A stretch of 64,000 nt of DNA from Mycolicibacterium moriokaense (GCF_010726085.1 NZ_AP022560.1:1550001-1614000), one strand, 5' to 3'. Positions 16,417 through 25,842 are shown, counted from the stretch's first letter. Program-made: numbers and translations. The notes: a model not told the origin generated them from the letters alone.

Positions 16417-17154
16417 ATGACAAACGTTCGTGTACTGGACACCGGTAGTGGGAAGTCTGTAGCGATGGTCCCCATCCAGAGCCACGACCTCGCTCAGCGC
16501 ATGGCTGAACTGGCGCGCACGGCCGCATCGCCTCGCAGCGTCGGGGAGGTTCTGTCCGATGTCACCGCGATGGCGCGGGAGCTGATACCCGGAGCTGACA
16601 CCGCGGGCGTGTTGCTCATCGGCAGGAACGGAAAGTACGAATCCCTCGCCGGCACAGACGAGCTGCCGCACACACTCGACGATCTGCAGATGACGTTCGA
16701 CGAAGGCCCGTGTGTGCAGGCCGCCGTCGGCGATCTGATCGTGCGCACCGAGGATTTCCGGATCGAGGAGCGGTGGCCCAAGTATTCACCCGCGGTTGTC
16801 GAACTCGGGGTGCTCAGCGGCCTGTCGGTCAAGCTGTACACCGCCGACCGCACCGCCGGAGCGCTGAACATGTTCGCGTTCAAGCCGCACGCTTTCGATG
16901 CCGAGGACGAAACCGTCGCGACCGTGCTCGCCGCGCACGCGGCGGCGGCGATTCTGGCGAGTCGCGAGGGCGAACAGTTGCAGTCCGCGCTGGCCACCAG
17001 GGACCGCATCGGCCAGGCGAAGGGCATCATCATGGAGCGCTACGGCGTGGACGAGCTACGGGCGTTCGACATGTTGAAACAGCTGTCCCAGGACAGCAAC
17101 ACCCGGCTCGTCGACGTGGCGCAACGGGTGATCGACACCAGGGGTTCTCATTGA
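16417..17154 (+). CDS. GAF and ANTAR domain protein
   Basis: 245 residues. A GAF sensor domain covers ~25-170 (ELIPGADTAGVLLI, DEGPCVQAAVGDLIVRTEDFR, SGLSVKLYTADRTAGALNMFA). The C-terminal ANTAR RNA-binding module covers ~180-240 (LQSALATRDRIGQAKGIIMERYGVDELRAFDMLKQLSQDSN). ANTAR proteins act as antiterminators by binding paired hairpins in nascent transcripts. The given ATG lacks a clear ribosome site; a Met at codon 17 is an alternative. Its stop overlaps a possible TTG start of the next gene, suggesting cotranscription. Ligand and RNA targets unknown. Confidence 0.9.
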   Translation: MTNVRVLDTGSGKSVAMVPIQSHDLAQRMAELARTAASPRSVGEVLSDVTAMARELIPGADTAGVLLIGRNGKYESLAGTDELPHTLDDLQMTFDEGPCVQAAVGDLIVRTEDFRIEERWPKYSPAVVELGVLSGLSVKLYTADRTAGALNMFAFKPHAFDAEDETVATVLAAHAAAAILASREGEQLQSALATRDRIGQAKGIIMERYGVDELRAFDMLKQLSQDSNTRLVDVAQRVIDTRGSH

Positions 17155-17180
17155 CGCGCGCCGCGCCGCATAGGCGGTCG

Positions 17181-17843
17181 ATGCGGGACGTGGTCCGCGA
17201 CAACGGACTACTACTGGCGTGCCTCGGCTTCTTCGCGGTGTTCTTCGTCGCCATGATCATCTCCGGTGCGGCGACATATAACGAGGAACAACTCGAACAC
17301 GGCTCTTCAGACCAGCTGTCGGTGCTGCAGTACCTGACGACTGGACACTTCGTCGAGGCGACGTTCGAGAACTGGGAGTCGGAATTCCTGCAGATGGGGA
17401 TGTACGTCGTCCTGACGGCTTTTCTCTTTCAGAAGGGGTCGTCCGAGTCGAAGCCGTTGCACAGAAACGCGCCTCAGGACGCCGACCCGCGCGATGCCGT
17501 CAAGCGCAATTCGCCCTGGCCCGTCAAGCGGGGTGGGTGGCCGTTGGCCGTCTACGAGAACTCGTTGGCCATCGCGTTCTTCGTGTTGTTCTTCGTTTCG
17601 TGGGCGTTGCATGCGCTCGGCGGCGCCAGCGCCTTCAACGAGGAGCAGATCCAGCACGGGCTGCCGGCCGTCTCGGTGTGGGGATATGTGACCACCGCGC
17701 AGTTCTGGTTCGAGTCGATGCAGAACTGGCAGAGCGAGTTCGTCGCCGTCGCGGCGATCATCGGGTTGTCGATCTTCTTGCGGCAGCGCGGATCTGCCGA
17801 GTCGAAGCCCGTGGCGGATCCGCACCGCGAAACGAGCGCCTGA
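17181..17843 (+). CDS. DUF6766 family membrane protein
   Basis: 220 residues made of two related halves, each with two hydrophobic helices and a shared signature: YNEEQLEHG...TTGHFVEATFENWESEFLQMGMYVVLTAFLFQKGSSESKP in the first, and FNEEQIQHG...TTAQFWFESMQNWQSEFVAVAAIIGLSIFLRQRGSAESKP in the second. So it arose by internal duplication. Four membrane segments are predicted. A TTG at 17151 overlapping the previous stop could extend it by ten residues. The role of the family is unknown. Confidence 0.75.
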   Translation: MRDVVRDNGLLLACLGFFAVFFVAMIISGAATYNEEQLEHGSSDQLSVLQYLTTGHFVEATFENWESEFLQMGMYVVLTAFLFQKGSSESKPLHRNAPQDADPRDAVKRNSPWPVKRGGWPLAVYENSLAIAFFVLFFVSWALHALGGASAFNEEQIQHGLPAVSVWGYVTTAQFWFESMQNWQSEFVAVAAIIGLSIFLRQRGSAESKPVADPHRETSA

Positions 17844-17848
17844 CTCCC

Positions 17849-17903
17849 GGCGATTTGTGTGCGTTTAGGAGCGCTGACCGCTCGCGAATGCACACAAATC
17901 GCC
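17849..17903. terminator. stem-loop between DUF6766 and tRNA-Arg
   Basis: GGCGATTTGTGTGC and GCACACAAATCGCC form a perfect 14-bp stem; an inner GAGCG/CGCTC pair extends it. It lies between the convergent DUF6766 stop and the 3' end of the tRNA gene and probably ends both transcripts. Confidence 0.6.
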
Positions 17904-17912
17904 AGAAAAAAG

Positions 17913-17985
17913 CGCCCCCGGCAGGATTCGAACCTGCGACACCGGCTTTAGGAGAGCCGTGCTCTATCCCCTGAGCTACGAGGGC
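17913..17985 (-). tRNA. tRNA-Arg (anticodon CCT)
   Basis: The minus strand folds into a standard cloverleaf of 73 nt: acceptor GCCCTCG with CGGGGGC and discriminator G, a T arm GCAGG-TTCGAAT-CCTGC, and an anticodon stem CGGCT/AGCCG around loop CTCCTAA, giving anticodon CCT, which reads AGG. CCA is not encoded. A run of six T follows the gene on its own strand. It is isolated from other tRNAs. Confidence 0.96.
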
Positions 17986-18114
17986 CTGACCGCTGGCAGC
18001 TTACCGTTTCACCGCGTGCGTCCCGGCCGGCCGGGGAATCGGTTTTGGCAATTTTGACAAAACGTGTCCCGAAACCGCCCCGACGAGCCGCCCCCGCCCA
18101 GTAGCCTCCCAGCC

Positions 18115-18831
18115 GTGGAGCTGAAGTTACAGCGCGTCGGCGCATGGTGCGGAACCGCGATGATCGTCCTTTACAGCGTGTGCTTTTCCGGCATCGCGAA
18201 ACTCTTCCCGCCGATGTCCCCGACGGACACCGCCGAACAGACCGACGCATTCCTGACCACCGAAAATCTCTGGGTGCGCTTCGGGCTCGCGGGTGCGTTG
18301 CTCGCGGCCGCGCTCGCCCTGCCCTTCCACGCGGTGATCGTGCTGCGCCTTCGTCGCGCCGAGGGGCAATGGGGCATGCTCACGCTGACCCAGCTGCTCG
18401 CTGCCGCGATCTTCACCCCCGCGATGATGTTCTCGCTGATGGCGTTGGCGGCGGCGGCTTTTCGCGCCGGGCAGCGCGATCCGGAGATCACCCAGGCGTT
18501 CAGCGACTTCTTCTGGCTGTGGTTCATCGGCATCGTCGGCACCATCGTCATGCAGAACATCACGCTGGCGATCGCATCGTTCACCGACAAGAGCGATCCC
18601 CCGACGTTCCCGCGGTGGTACGGCTTCCTCAACCTCTGGGTCGCGATGCTGTCGCTGCCGGGCTGCGTCGTGGTGGCTATGAGCACCGGGCCCCTCGCCT
18701 GGAACGGCGTGTTCGCCTATTACCTGCCGGGGCTCGCGTTGATCGTCTGGATGATCGGCACCACCGTCGTGCTGCTGAAGTCGATCACGGCGCAGGAAGC
18801 CGCCGAAAGTCAGCTGGCCGCGGCGCAGTGA
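18115..18831 (+). CDS. multi-pass membrane protein upstream of cytochrome oxidase subunit III
   Basis: 238 residues from a GTG before ELKLQRVG; another GTG 17 codons upstream is possible. Six hydrophobic helices are apparent, including AMIVLYSVCFSGIAKLF, LAGALLAAALALPFHAVIVL, IFTPAMMFSLMALAAAAF, FWLWFIGIVGTIVMQNITLAI and the last GLALIVWMIGTTVVLL. No family assigned. Its stop overlaps the GTG of the subunit III gene (GTGA), so the three genes form one translationally coupled operon. It may be an accessory factor of that terminal-oxidase module. Confidence 0.75.
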   Translation: MELKLQRVGAWCGTAMIVLYSVCFSGIAKLFPPMSPTDTAEQTDAFLTTENLWVRFGLAGALLAAALALPFHAVIVLRLRRAEGQWGMLTLTQLLAAAIFTPAMMFSLMALAAAAFRAGQRDPEITQAFSDFFWLWFIGIVGTIVMQNITLAIASFTDKSDPPTFPRWYGFLNLWVAMLSLPGCVVVAMSTGPLAWNGVFAYYLPGLALIVWMIGTTVVLLKSITAQEAAESQLAAAQ

Positions 18832-19418
18832 CAGCGGCGTCGACGCTGCCGGGCGAACCCTCCGCCCGGCGGATTCCCGGCGAGTCCGGCACCTGGGTGT
18901 TCCTGTTCGGCGACATGCTGGTGTTCGGCGTCTTCTTCATCACCTTCATGGTCGAGCGGGCGAAGGCCCCCGACGTGTTCGACGTCGCGCGCACATCGCT
19001 GCACATCGGGGTCGGCGTCACCAACACCATCGTGCTGTTGACCAGCTCGCTGTGCGTCGTCGTCGCGCTCGGAGCCCTCCGTTCCGGCGCGAAATCCATT
19101 GCAAGCAACGCTGTTTCCGCGGCAATGGTGTTCGGCCTGGCGTTCATCGGGCTCAAGGTGTTCGAGTACGTCTCGCTGGCCAGTGCCGGCCACGGTCCCG
19201 GCGCCAACAACTTCTTCCTGTACTACTTCATCCTGACCGGGCTGCACCTGTTCCACGTGTGCGTCGGCATCGCGGTGCTGGTGGTACTGCGCGCCCAGAC
19301 CCGGCGGCCGGAACTCAGCGCCACCCGGATGTCGGTCGTCGAGGGCGGCGCGTGCTTCTGGCATCTGGTGGATCTGTTGTGGATCTTCCTGTTCGCACTG
19401 CTGTATCTGGTGAGCTGA
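18828..19418 (+). CDS. cytochrome c oxidase subunit III family protein (NorE-like)
   Basis: 196 residues and five membrane spans, shorter than aa3-type CtaE. The family signatures WVFLFGDMLVFGVFF near the N-terminus, KVFEYVSL (the Glu of helix III), YYFILTGLHLFHVCVGI and FWHLVDLLWIFLFALLYLV at the end are clear. Heme-copper subunit III assists oxygen or NO delivery and stability of subunit I. GTG start overlaps the preceding stop. No catalytic subunit I or II is nearby, so it would serve a distant oxidase or a nitric-oxide reductase-like complex. Confidence 0.88.
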   Translation: MTAASTLPGEPSARRIPGESGTWVFLFGDMLVFGVFFITFMVERAKAPDVFDVARTSLHIGVGVTNTIVLLTSSLCVVVALGALRSGAKSIASNAVSAAMVFGLAFIGLKVFEYVSLASAGHGPGANNFFLYYFILTGLHLFHVCVGIAVLVVLRAQTRRPELSATRMSVVEGGACFWHLVDLLWIFLFALLYLVS

Positions 19419-19696
19419 TGAAGGGTCCCTCCGTGCTGCAGCTGGTCCGCAACCGGGCGGGCTTCTCCTGGCTGGTGCTCATTGCGGCGACGGTGCTGTC
19501 GTGGGCCGTCGGCGCCGAACACGGCACCGGTTCGATCGTGGCGGTCGTCGTGCTGGCGATCGCGGCGATCAAGGTGCGTCTCGTCGGCCTGGACTTCATG
19601 GAGCTGCGTCACGCGCCGATACCGTTGCGCGTGATGTTCGAGGCCTACTGCTTCATCATGTGGGCGGTGCTGTCGGGCCTGTACCTCTGGCTGTAA
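19418..19696 (+). CDS. prokaryotic cytochrome c oxidase subunit IV family protein
   Basis: 92 residues with three hydrophobic helices: FSWLVLIAATVLSWAVG, SIVAVVVLAIAAIKVRLVGLDFMEL, and the terminal MFEAYCFIMWAVLSGLYLWL. The IKVRLVGLDFMELRHAP loop is the hallmark of the small subunit IV/NorF group. ATG overlaps the stop of the subunit III gene by one base. It probably associates with that subunit in the membrane. Confidence 0.85.
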   Translation: MKGPSVLQLVRNRAGFSWLVLIAATVLSWAVGAEHGTGSIVAVVVLAIAAIKVRLVGLDFMELRHAPIPLRVMFEAYCFIMWAVLSGLYLWL

Positions 19697-19704
19697 AGCT
19701 GTAG

Positions 19705-20526
19705 TCAGCGCAGTTCCTCGATCACCTTCGCGAACACCTCACCGTGCTGCTGCTGCACGGTGATGTACGTGACGCCGTAGGTGTCGCGGAGCTCGCGGAT
19801 CCGGTCGGCGATGTCCTTGGGTGTGCCGGAGAACACCGCGGGCGTGCGCAGCATCTCGTCCTCGGACAGCTCGGGCAGGAAGCGTCGCACGAGCGACAGG
19901 TCGGGGACCCCCGAGTTGTCGGTGGGCAGGGCGATCACCGACAGGTTCAGTTCCAGCTCGTCGAAGCGATCGCCCGCCGCGTCGCGGATGAATCCGATGC
20001 GGTCGGCGAGCGGATCGCCGTCCGGTCCGATCGGGGCGCCGCCCGTCAGCCCGATGATGTTCGCCCGCTGCGCGGCGAGGGTCAGCAGCTTGTTGCCGTT
20101 GCCGGCGATGAGGATCGGCACGTCGGGGGCGTGCTCGTTCATGTGCTCGGTGACGTGTCGCAGCCACTCGACCCGCTGGCCCGCGGTCGGATACGGCAAC
20201 TCGGCCTGCTCGAACTCGTCCTTGACGTATCCCGCGCCGAGACCAAGGTCGAAGCGTCCCCCGCTGAGGTCGCGCAGCGTTGTGACGTCGCGGGCCAGCA
20301 GCGCGGGCCGGTAGAAGCCGGCGTTGAGAACGAACGTGCCGACCCGCAGCTTCTCGGTCGCCATGGCCATCGCCGTCATCATCGGGAACGGCGCAGTCGT
20401 GTAGAGGTGGTCGGCCATGTGGATGATGTCGTAGCCCATGCCCTCCGCACGGCGCGCCCAGTCCTGGACGGACTTTTGACGACGTGCGGCCTGCAGCCCG
20501 ACACCGAACCGGAAATCTCTGACCAT
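19705..20526 (-). CDS. LLM class F420-dependent oxidoreductase
   Basis: 273 residues with a luciferase-like TIM barrel: FRFGVGLQ first strand, GYDIIHMADHLY, VGTFVLNAGFYRPALLARDVTTLRDLSGGRFDLGLGAGYVKDEF, and VPILIAGNGNKLLTLAAQRANIIGLTG. Such proteins use coenzyme F420 or FMN; the sequence resembles the mycobacterial TIGR03621 group. The start at MVRDF follows 26 in-frame codons without similarity. It is convergent with the subunit IV gene. Substrate unknown. Confidence 0.88.
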   Translation of the reverse strand: MVRDFRFGVGLQAARRQKSVQDWARRAEGMGYDIIHMADHLYTTAPFPMMTAMAMATEKLRVGTFVLNAGFYRPALLARDVTTLRDLSGGRFDLGLGAGYVKDEFEQAELPYPTAGQRVEWLRHVTEHMNEHAPDVPILIAGNGNKLLTLAAQRANIIGLTGGAPIGPDGDPLADRIGFIRDAAGDRFDELELNLSVIALPTDNSGVPDLSLVRRFLPELSEDEMLRTPAVFSGTPKDIADRIRELRDTYGVTYITVQQQHGEVFAKVIEELR

Positions 20527-20673
20527 CAGCCGATAGTAGGAGTTTTGCGGGCCATGTTTAGGAGATGTCGGTGGCGGGCATGATTTCTGCCGCCGACCTA
20601 CCACCTAAGGACTTTGCAGCCGATCCGGTCCGTCGTGAGCCCGTCTCCGACGGGCCGGATCAATTTTCAGCCC

Positions 20674-21777
20674 ATGGCCACTCATCCCACCATCGGTGTC
20701 GAAGAGGAATTCCTCCTCACCGACCCCTCCTGCGGAGAACCGGTCGCCGTCAACAAGACGGTCGCCGGTGAGGCGGCCGAACGCGGAGTGAAACTGCAGC
20801 TCGAGCTGACCAGTTGTCAGGTCGAGACCGCCACCGACGTCGTCGGCGGCACCTCGGAACTCGCCGATCAGCTGCACAGACTGCGTCGTATCGCAGCGGA
20901 GGCCGCCGAAGCCGCCGGTGCCCGGCTACTTGCCGTCGGGCTCCCACCCACGGTGCCGCACGAGTTCCCCATCACCGACACACCGCGGTATCGCGAGATC
21001 GCCGACAAGTTCGGGATGATCGCGCACGAGCAGGGCATCTGCGGCGCCCATGTACACGTCGCCGTGCCCAGCCGCGAGGCCGCGATACGCGTCAGCAATC
21101 GGCTGCGGCCATGGCTGCCGCTGCTGCTGGCGCTGACCGCGAACTCCGCGGTGTACCGCAACACCGACACCGGATACGCCAGCTGGCGCAGTGTGCTGTG
21201 GGCACGATGGCCGAGCGCCGGCCCGCCGCCCGAGTTCGACTCCGTCGACGAGTACGACGCCGTCGTGCACATGCTGCAACACGCGGGCGCGATCCTCGAC
21301 GACGGCATGGTCTATTGGGACGTGCGCCCCTCGGCCAACTTTCCGACCATCGAGGTGCGCGTCGCCGACGTACCCGCGACCGTGGCCGAGACGGTGTTGT
21401 TGGCCGCGCTCGTCCGCGCGGCGGTGATGACGGCGCTCGACGACGAGGCACACCGCGAGCCGATGCCGACGCTGACCCCGCACGCATTGCGGGCCGCGTA
21501 CTGGCGAGCGGCACGCGACGGCCTCGACGGCGAAGCTCTCGATCTCGTCGAAAGCCACGAAAGCGCCCCCGCGCGAACACTGTTGGGCCGCATGGTCGAG
21601 CACGTACGGCCCGCGCTGGAGGCCGTCGGCGACTACGAGTTGGTCACCGGCGAGCTGGACCGCATCGCCGGGCAGGGCAACGGGGCGATGCGGCAGCGAC
21701 GGGCGTGGCAGCGACGCCACGACGTCGACGACGTGATCGCCGAGGCGGCCGCCGCGACGCTGGACGGGGTCAGGTGA
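20674..21777 (+). CDS. glutamate-cysteine ligase family 2 carboxylate-amine ligase (YbdK-like)
   Basis: 367 residues. GCS2 motifs are present: [13 protein letters not shown] at the N-terminus (metal/ATP Glu residues), [48 protein letters not shown] and [17 protein letters not shown]. It would ligate glutamate, or a similar acid, to an amine with ATP. Mycobacteria lack glutathione, so the physiological product is unclear; it corresponds in kind to M. tuberculosis Rv0433. Convergent with rskA; the two overlap by 8 bp. Confidence 0.88.
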   Translation: MATHPTIGVEEEFLLTDPSCGEPVAVNKTVAGEAAERGVKLQLELTSCQVETATDVVGGTSELADQLHRLRRIAAEAAEAAGARLLAVGLPPTVPHEFPITDTPRYREIADKFGMIAHEQGICGAHVHVAVPSREAAIRVSNRLRPWLPLLLALTANSAVYRNTDTGYASWRSVLWARWPSAGPPPEFDSVDEYDAVVHMLQHAGAILDDGMVYWDVRPSANFPTIEVRVADVPATVAETVLLAALVRAAVMTALDDEAHREPMPTLTPHALRAAYWRAARDGLDGEALDLVESHESAPARTLLGRMVEHVRPALEAVGDYELVTGELDRIAGQGNGAMRQRRAWQRRHDVDDVIAEAAAATLDGVR

Positions 21778-22480
21778 GTCGCAACGCCGCGAAGGGTTCG
21801 GTGGTGGGCTGTGGGGATCCGCCCGGGGGTTCGACGGTGAACGCCAGCGTGCTCGACCCGTCGAGATCCGGCAGTACCGCCGTGGTCGACGGCGCCACCG
21901 CCTGGGCGTCCATCGTGCCCGCGGAATGCGGTCCCTCGTCGTTGATCAACCACATCTGATAGACGGTGCCGGTCTGCGGCGGCGGGACATTGTTCATCAC
22001 GAGCACGCCCGCGTTCTTCTCACGCGAGAACACCACCGTCGCGGTGCCGCCGCCGGGGATGTCGCCGAAGACGGTGCGCACGTCCGGCGCCGCGAAGACC
22101 TGCTCGGCGGTGGACGCCGGCGGTGCCGGGCGCAGCGCCAGTCCGACGCCGAGCGCACCGAGTCCGATGACGACCGCGGCCGCGGCGGCCAGAATCGTCG
22201 CGCGCCACGGCCTGGGCTTCGGCCGCAGCGTTACGACCGGGGCGGCGCTGACACCGCGCAGCACCCGGTCGCGCAGTTCGTCGGGGGGTTCGATTGCGGT
22301 GGCGGCCGAGATCACCGCCATGGTTTCGCGGACCGCCCGCACCTCGTCGTCGAAGGCCCGCGCGACCTCGGGCGGGGCGGCTGCGATGCGGCGCTCGATG
22401 TCGGCGCGCTCGGCCTCGGGTATCGCGTGCAGCGCGTATGGCGTCGCGAGGGCGATCAGGTCGTCAGTCGGTTGCGTCAT
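21770..22480 (-). CDS. rskA: anti-sigma factor RskA
   Basis: 236 residues. The N-terminal anti-sigma domain (~1-80: [32 protein letters not shown]) would hold SigK; one membrane helix follows ([21 protein letters not shown], ~98-118); the C-terminal extracytoplasmic RskA domain includes [14 protein letters not shown] and [20 protein letters not shown]. The ATG overlaps the sigK stop (ATGA). In M. tuberculosis RskA is cut by regulated proteolysis to release SigK; the same arrangement is expected here. Confidence 0.95.
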   Translation of the reverse strand: MTQPTDDLIALATPYALHAIPEAERADIERRIAAAPPEVARAFDDEVRAVRETMAVISAATAIEPPDELRDRVLRGVSAAPVVTLRPKPRPWRATILAAAAAVVIGLGALGVGLALRPAPPASTAEQVFAAPDVRTVFGDIPGGGTATVVFSREKNAGVLVMNNVPPPQTGTVYQMWLINDEGPHSAGTMDAQAVAPSTTAVLPDLDGSSTLAFTVEPPGGSPQPTTEPFAALRLT

Positions 22481-23022
22481 GACAGCCCCAAACAACGGCG
22501 TAGGCCGCGAATGGCGTCGCGCATCCGGGATTTGATCGTCGCGAGGTTGGCCGACAGGCGCTCAGAGACCTGGACGTAGGTCAGGCCGTCGTAGTAGGCG
22601 AGCTGGATGGCCTCGCGCTGGGTGTCGGTCAGCGAGCCGAGACAGTCGGCGACCTGCTGTCGCTCCTCCCGCAGCAGCACCGCGTCGGCGACCTGGTCGG
22701 ATGGTAGTTCGACGTTGGCGGCACCGTAGCGGGACTCACGCTGGCTGCCGGCCTGCTCGGAGCGCACGCGGTCCACCGCTCGCCGGTGGGCCAGGGTCAG
22801 CAGCCACGACAACGGCGATCCCGCGGCGGGGTTGTACGCGTCCGCGGTGCGCCACACCTGCAGGTAGATGTCCTGCGTGGTTTCCTCGCTGTAGCCGGGA
22901 TCGCGCAGCACCCGGGTGACCAGGCCGAATACCCGCGCACGGGTCTGGTCGTAGAACGTCGCGAACGCGTCGACGTCCTGCTGGGCCACCCGACGCAGCA
23001 GCTGGTCGAGGTCCGTGGTCAC
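22477..23022 (-). CDS. sigK: ECF RNA polymerase sigma factor SigK
   Basis: 181 residues, near the 187 of M. tuberculosis SigK. Region 2 is [24 protein letters not shown]...[14 protein letters not shown]; region 4 is [48 protein letters not shown]. The characteristic [28 protein letters not shown] linker is nearly identical to M. tuberculosis SigK. GTG start. It lies between the DUF1295 gene and rskA in one operon and likely drives its own operon from the promoter described at 27139-27165. Confidence 0.96.
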   Translation of the reverse strand: MTTDLDQLLRRVAQQDVDAFATFYDQTRARVFGLVTRVLRDPGYSEETTQDIYLQVWRTADAYNPAAGSPLSWLLTLAHRRAVDRVRSEQAGSQRESRYGAANVELPSDQVADAVLLREERQQVADCLGSLTDTQREAIQLAYYDGLTYVQVSERLSANLATIKSRMRDAIRGLRRCLGLS

Positions 23023-23054
23023 AGGTCGTAGCCTATCGACCGCCGTCGGCACCG

Positions 23055-23834
23055 TCACGGTAATCGTGATCTGGGCGGAAACGGGACGAAAAACGAAGTA
23101 CGGGAACGGTATTCGCCGAATCCGGGTCGGTTGGCCATGTACTTCTCGGTGAGCCGGGCGCCGGTGGCGTACACCAGGAAGTACGTCATCAGCACCGGCG
23201 ACAACACCGTGGTCAACGAGATCGGACCCGCGATGCTCGCCAGCCACAGCCCCCACCACACGCAGGCGTCGCCGAAATAGTTCGGGTGCCTGGTCCACGC
23301 CCACAGTCCGCGATCCATGATGACGCCCTTGTTGGCGGGGTCGGCCTTGAACCGGCGCAACTGGTGATCGCCGACGGCCTCGAATAACAGACCGACGGTC
23401 CACAGCGTGACACCGGCGATCAGCAGCAGGGGTAGCGGCGTCGGCCCGAGGACGGCCGAAAGTTGCAGCGGCAGAGAGACAAACCACGTCGCCGCGGCCT
23501 GGATCACGAATACCTTGCGGATGACGTGACCCGCCGAGAAGTCGCCGCGCAGCAGGTCCCGGTAGCGCGGATCTTCGCCCTTGCCAGCCGATTTGACGAT
23601 CATGTGCCAGGCCAGCCGCAAGCCCCACACCGCGACGAGCGCGAGGAGCAGCAGCCGTCGGAACAGATCACCCGAGCCGAGGGCGGCGGCGACGGCGGCC
23701 ACCGCGACGAAGCCGATCCCCCACGCGGTGTCGACGACGTTGTAGCGGCCGATGCGACGGCCGATCAGGAACGTCGTGCCGTGCACCACGACGAGGACGG
23801 CCAACGAGGCCGCGGTGACGACTAGGAATTCCAT
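23055..23834 (-). CDS. DUF1295 membrane protein (steroid 5-alpha-reductase-like fold)
   Basis: 259 residues with six or seven membrane helices. The C-terminal part carries the DUF1295/ICMT-like signature GLWAWTRHPNYFGDACVWWGLWLA and YFLVYATGARLTEKYMANRPGFGEYRSRTS, which binds a cofactor such as NADPH or SAM in related enzymes. It matches Rv0446c in place and type. The start overlaps the end of the cyclopropane synthase gene by 13 bp. Likely acts on a membrane lipid with the neighbouring enzymes; the reaction is not known. Confidence 0.9.
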   Translation of the reverse strand: MEFLVVTAASLAVLVVVHGTTFLIGRRIGRYNVVDTAWGIGFVAVAAVAAALGSGDLFRRLLLLALVAVWGLRLAWHMIVKSAGKGEDPRYRDLLRGDFSAGHVIRKVFVIQAAATWFVSLPLQLSAVLGPTPLPLLLIAGVTLWTVGLLFEAVGDHQLRRFKADPANKGVIMDRGLWAWTRHPNYFGDACVWWGLWLASIAGPISLTTVLSPVLMTYFLVYATGARLTEKYMANRPGFGEYRSRTSFFVPFPPRSRLP

Positions 23835-25105
23835 CGGGGCCGTCCTGACGGTGCGAATGTCCACTGATACACATCGAGATACCCGGACCGGAACCCGGCT
23901 TCGGAATACGCCAGGTAGAGCTCCCACATCCGGTGAAACACCTCGTCGAAACCCAACAACGCCACGGCATCACGTCGTGCCGTGAAGCGCTCCCGCCAGA
24001 TGCGCAGCGTCTCGGCGTAGTGCGGTTGCAGCGAGACCATGTCGACCGTACGCAGCCGGGTGCTGGACTCGGTGATTCCGATGATCGCCTCGGTGGAGGG
24101 CAGGAGTCCGCCGGGGAAGATGTACTTCTGGATCCACGTGTGGGTCTTGCGGGTGGCCAGCATGCGCTCGTGCGGCATGGTGATGGCCTGAATCGCGACC
24201 CGGCCGCCCGGTGTCACCAGCCGGTCGAGGGTTTGAAAGTACTTGGGCCAGAACTGGTATCCGACCGCCTCGACCATCTCGACCGACAGCACGGCGTCAT
24301 AGCGGCCCTCGACGTCGCGGTAGTCGCACAGGTCGATCTCCACCCGATCGGACACGCCCGCCTCGGCCACCCGCTGCCGGGCCAGTCGCTGCTGTTCGGC
24401 CGACAGGGTGACCGAACGGACCTGCGCCCCGCGCGCCGCGGCGCGGATGGACAGTTCACCCCAGCCGGTGCCGATTTCGAGCACCCGGGATCCGGGCCCG
24501 ACGAGCGCGGTGTCGAGAAGCCGATCGATCTTCCGTCGCTGCGCGTCCGGCAGCGCCGTCTCGTCGGACGGCAGGGTGTCGAAGAGTGCGCTCGAGTACG
24601 TCATCGTCTCGTCGAGGAACTCGGCGAACAGCGCATTTGACAGATCGTAGTGCTCGGCGATGTTGCGCCGGGCCTGTTCGCGGTTGTTGTGCTGCGACGA
24701 CGGTTGCCGTACAACGGCGAGCGGACGGAAACGTTGCAGGGCAGGGGGAATCAGCTCGCTCAGCCGCTTGCCGAACTCGGTGAGCAGGCCGACGAGGTCC
24801 GTGGAGCTCCAGTCGCCGGCCATATACGACTCGCCGAAGCCGATGAGCCCGTAGCGTCCGACCCGGCGAACCATCGCGCCGGGTCGGTGCACGACCATGG
24901 TCGGCAGGGTGGGGTCGGCGGCGCCGACGACGGTGCCGTCGGGGTAGACGACGCGAATCGGCAACCGTGCGGCTGCGCGGCGGAACAGCCGGTCCGCGAT
25001 GGTTCCGGCGAGGCCGCTGAAGGACCCGCCGGGGATCTGTGCCACATCGGGCCATCGGTCGGAATCGATTGTGGCAGAGCGGGGTAGCGTCAGTTCGATG
25101 CTCAC
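23822..25105 (-). CDS. ufaA1: cyclopropane-fatty-acyl-phospholipid synthase family methyltransferase
   Basis: 427 residues. N-terminal lipid-binding region, then the SAM-dependent methyltransferase: AEHYDLSNALFAEFLDETMTYSSALF, motif I VLEIGTGWGELSIRAA, ERVEIDLCDYRDVEGRYDAVLSVEMVEAVG, and FIFPGG-like KYIFPGGLLPST. It would transfer a methylene group to a fatty-acyl double bond. Its placement matches Rv0447c (ufaA1). GTG start overlapping the DUF1365 stop (GTGA). Part of the SigK operon. Confidence 0.93.
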   Translation of the reverse strand: MSIELTLPRSATIDSDRWPDVAQIPGGSFSGLAGTIADRLFRRAAARLPIRVVYPDGTVVGAADPTLPTMVVHRPGAMVRRVGRYGLIGFGESYMAGDWSSTDLVGLLTEFGKRLSELIPPALQRFRPLAVVRQPSSQHNNREQARRNIAEHYDLSNALFAEFLDETMTYSSALFDTLPSDETALPDAQRRKIDRLLDTALVGPGSRVLEIGTGWGELSIRAAARGAQVRSVTLSAEQQRLARQRVAEAGVSDRVEIDLCDYRDVEGRYDAVLSVEMVEAVGYQFWPKYFQTLDRLVTPGGRVAIQAITMPHERMLATRKTHTWIQKYIFPGGLLPSTEAIIGITESSTRLRTVDMVSLQPHYAETLRIWRERFTARRDAVALLGFDEVFHRMWELYLAYSEAGFRSGYLDVYQWTFAPSGRPRWNS

Positions 25106-25842
25106 GACTGGGTGACTCTTTCTTTGTCGATGGATTCGCGAGGTACGACGGGAACTCGTCGCAGCCAGAGGGTGATGCCTTGGATTCGGATACCGAGCGC
25201 GCCCATCAGCGGCGCGACCGGCGCGGCGAGTTGCAGCCGCAGGATCTCGACGATGCCAGCACGCCGCCGGGTTCCGCGCATGGTGACGACGAATGCGGGT
25301 TGGTTCTCCCGGTGCAGCGAAATCCGCACGTCGAGGTTTTCGTCGGGCCGAGGGGCCGTCACGAGGTAGTAGCCGTCCACCGCGTTGAACGGCGAGACGT
25401 ACAGCTGCTTCATGACGATGGCGGGGTGCTCGGTATCGGGTGGCAGCAGGTAGGCGTGGCGTCCGCCGTAGGTGTTGTGCACCTCGGCGATGATGTGCCG
25501 AAGTGTCCCGTCGGCGTCGTGGCACCAGTAGAGGCTCAGCGGGTTGAAAACATAGCCGAGTACGCGGGCCTGCAACAGCGCGGTGATCCGGCCGCCGCGC
25601 AGGTCGACACCGCGCTCAGCGAGGAACGCGTCGATGCGTTGCCGCAGAGTGTCATTCGGCTCGTCGGTGGCATCGAAGTGGTCGCGTGCGTCGAATCGGG
25701 CGAACGGGCACAGCCACCAGGGGAGTTGCGGTAGATCGTCGACGTCGACATACCAGCTGTATCCGCGGTGCTCGAAGTGGTGGTGCACCGGGGCACGACG
25801 GAGATGGGTGATCCGGGTGCGGTAGATGGCCGGGCTCAACAT
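25102..25842 (-). CDS. DUF1365 family protein
   Basis: 246 residues. DUF1365 features: IYRTRITHLRRAPVHHHFEHRGYSWYVDVDDL, RITALLQARVLGYVFNPLSLYWCHDADG, IAEVHNTYGGRHAYLL and KQLYVSPFNAVDGYY. Corresponds to Rv0448c. The family always co-occurs with the flavin amine oxidase-like and cyclopropane synthase-like proteins found on either side here, hinting at a shared fatty-acid modification. Starts 7 bp inside the preceding gene. Biochemical activity unknown. Confidence 0.92.
   Translation of the reverse strand: MLSPAIYRTRITHLRRAPVHHHFEHRGYSWYVDVDDLPQLPWWLCPFARFDARDHFDATDEPNDTLRQRIDAFLAERGVDLRGGRITALLQARVLGYVFNPLSLYWCHDADGTLRHIIAEVHNTYGGRHAYLLPPDTEHPAIVMKQLYVSPFNAVDGYYLVTAPRPDENLDVRISLHRENQPAFVVTMRGTRRRAGIVEILRLQLAAPVAPLMGALGIRIQGITLWLRRVPVVPRESIDKERVTQS

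Noticed and set aside
17913..17985. tRNA-Arg as an integration site
   Set aside because: No repeat of the tRNA 3' end and no integrase occur nearby.
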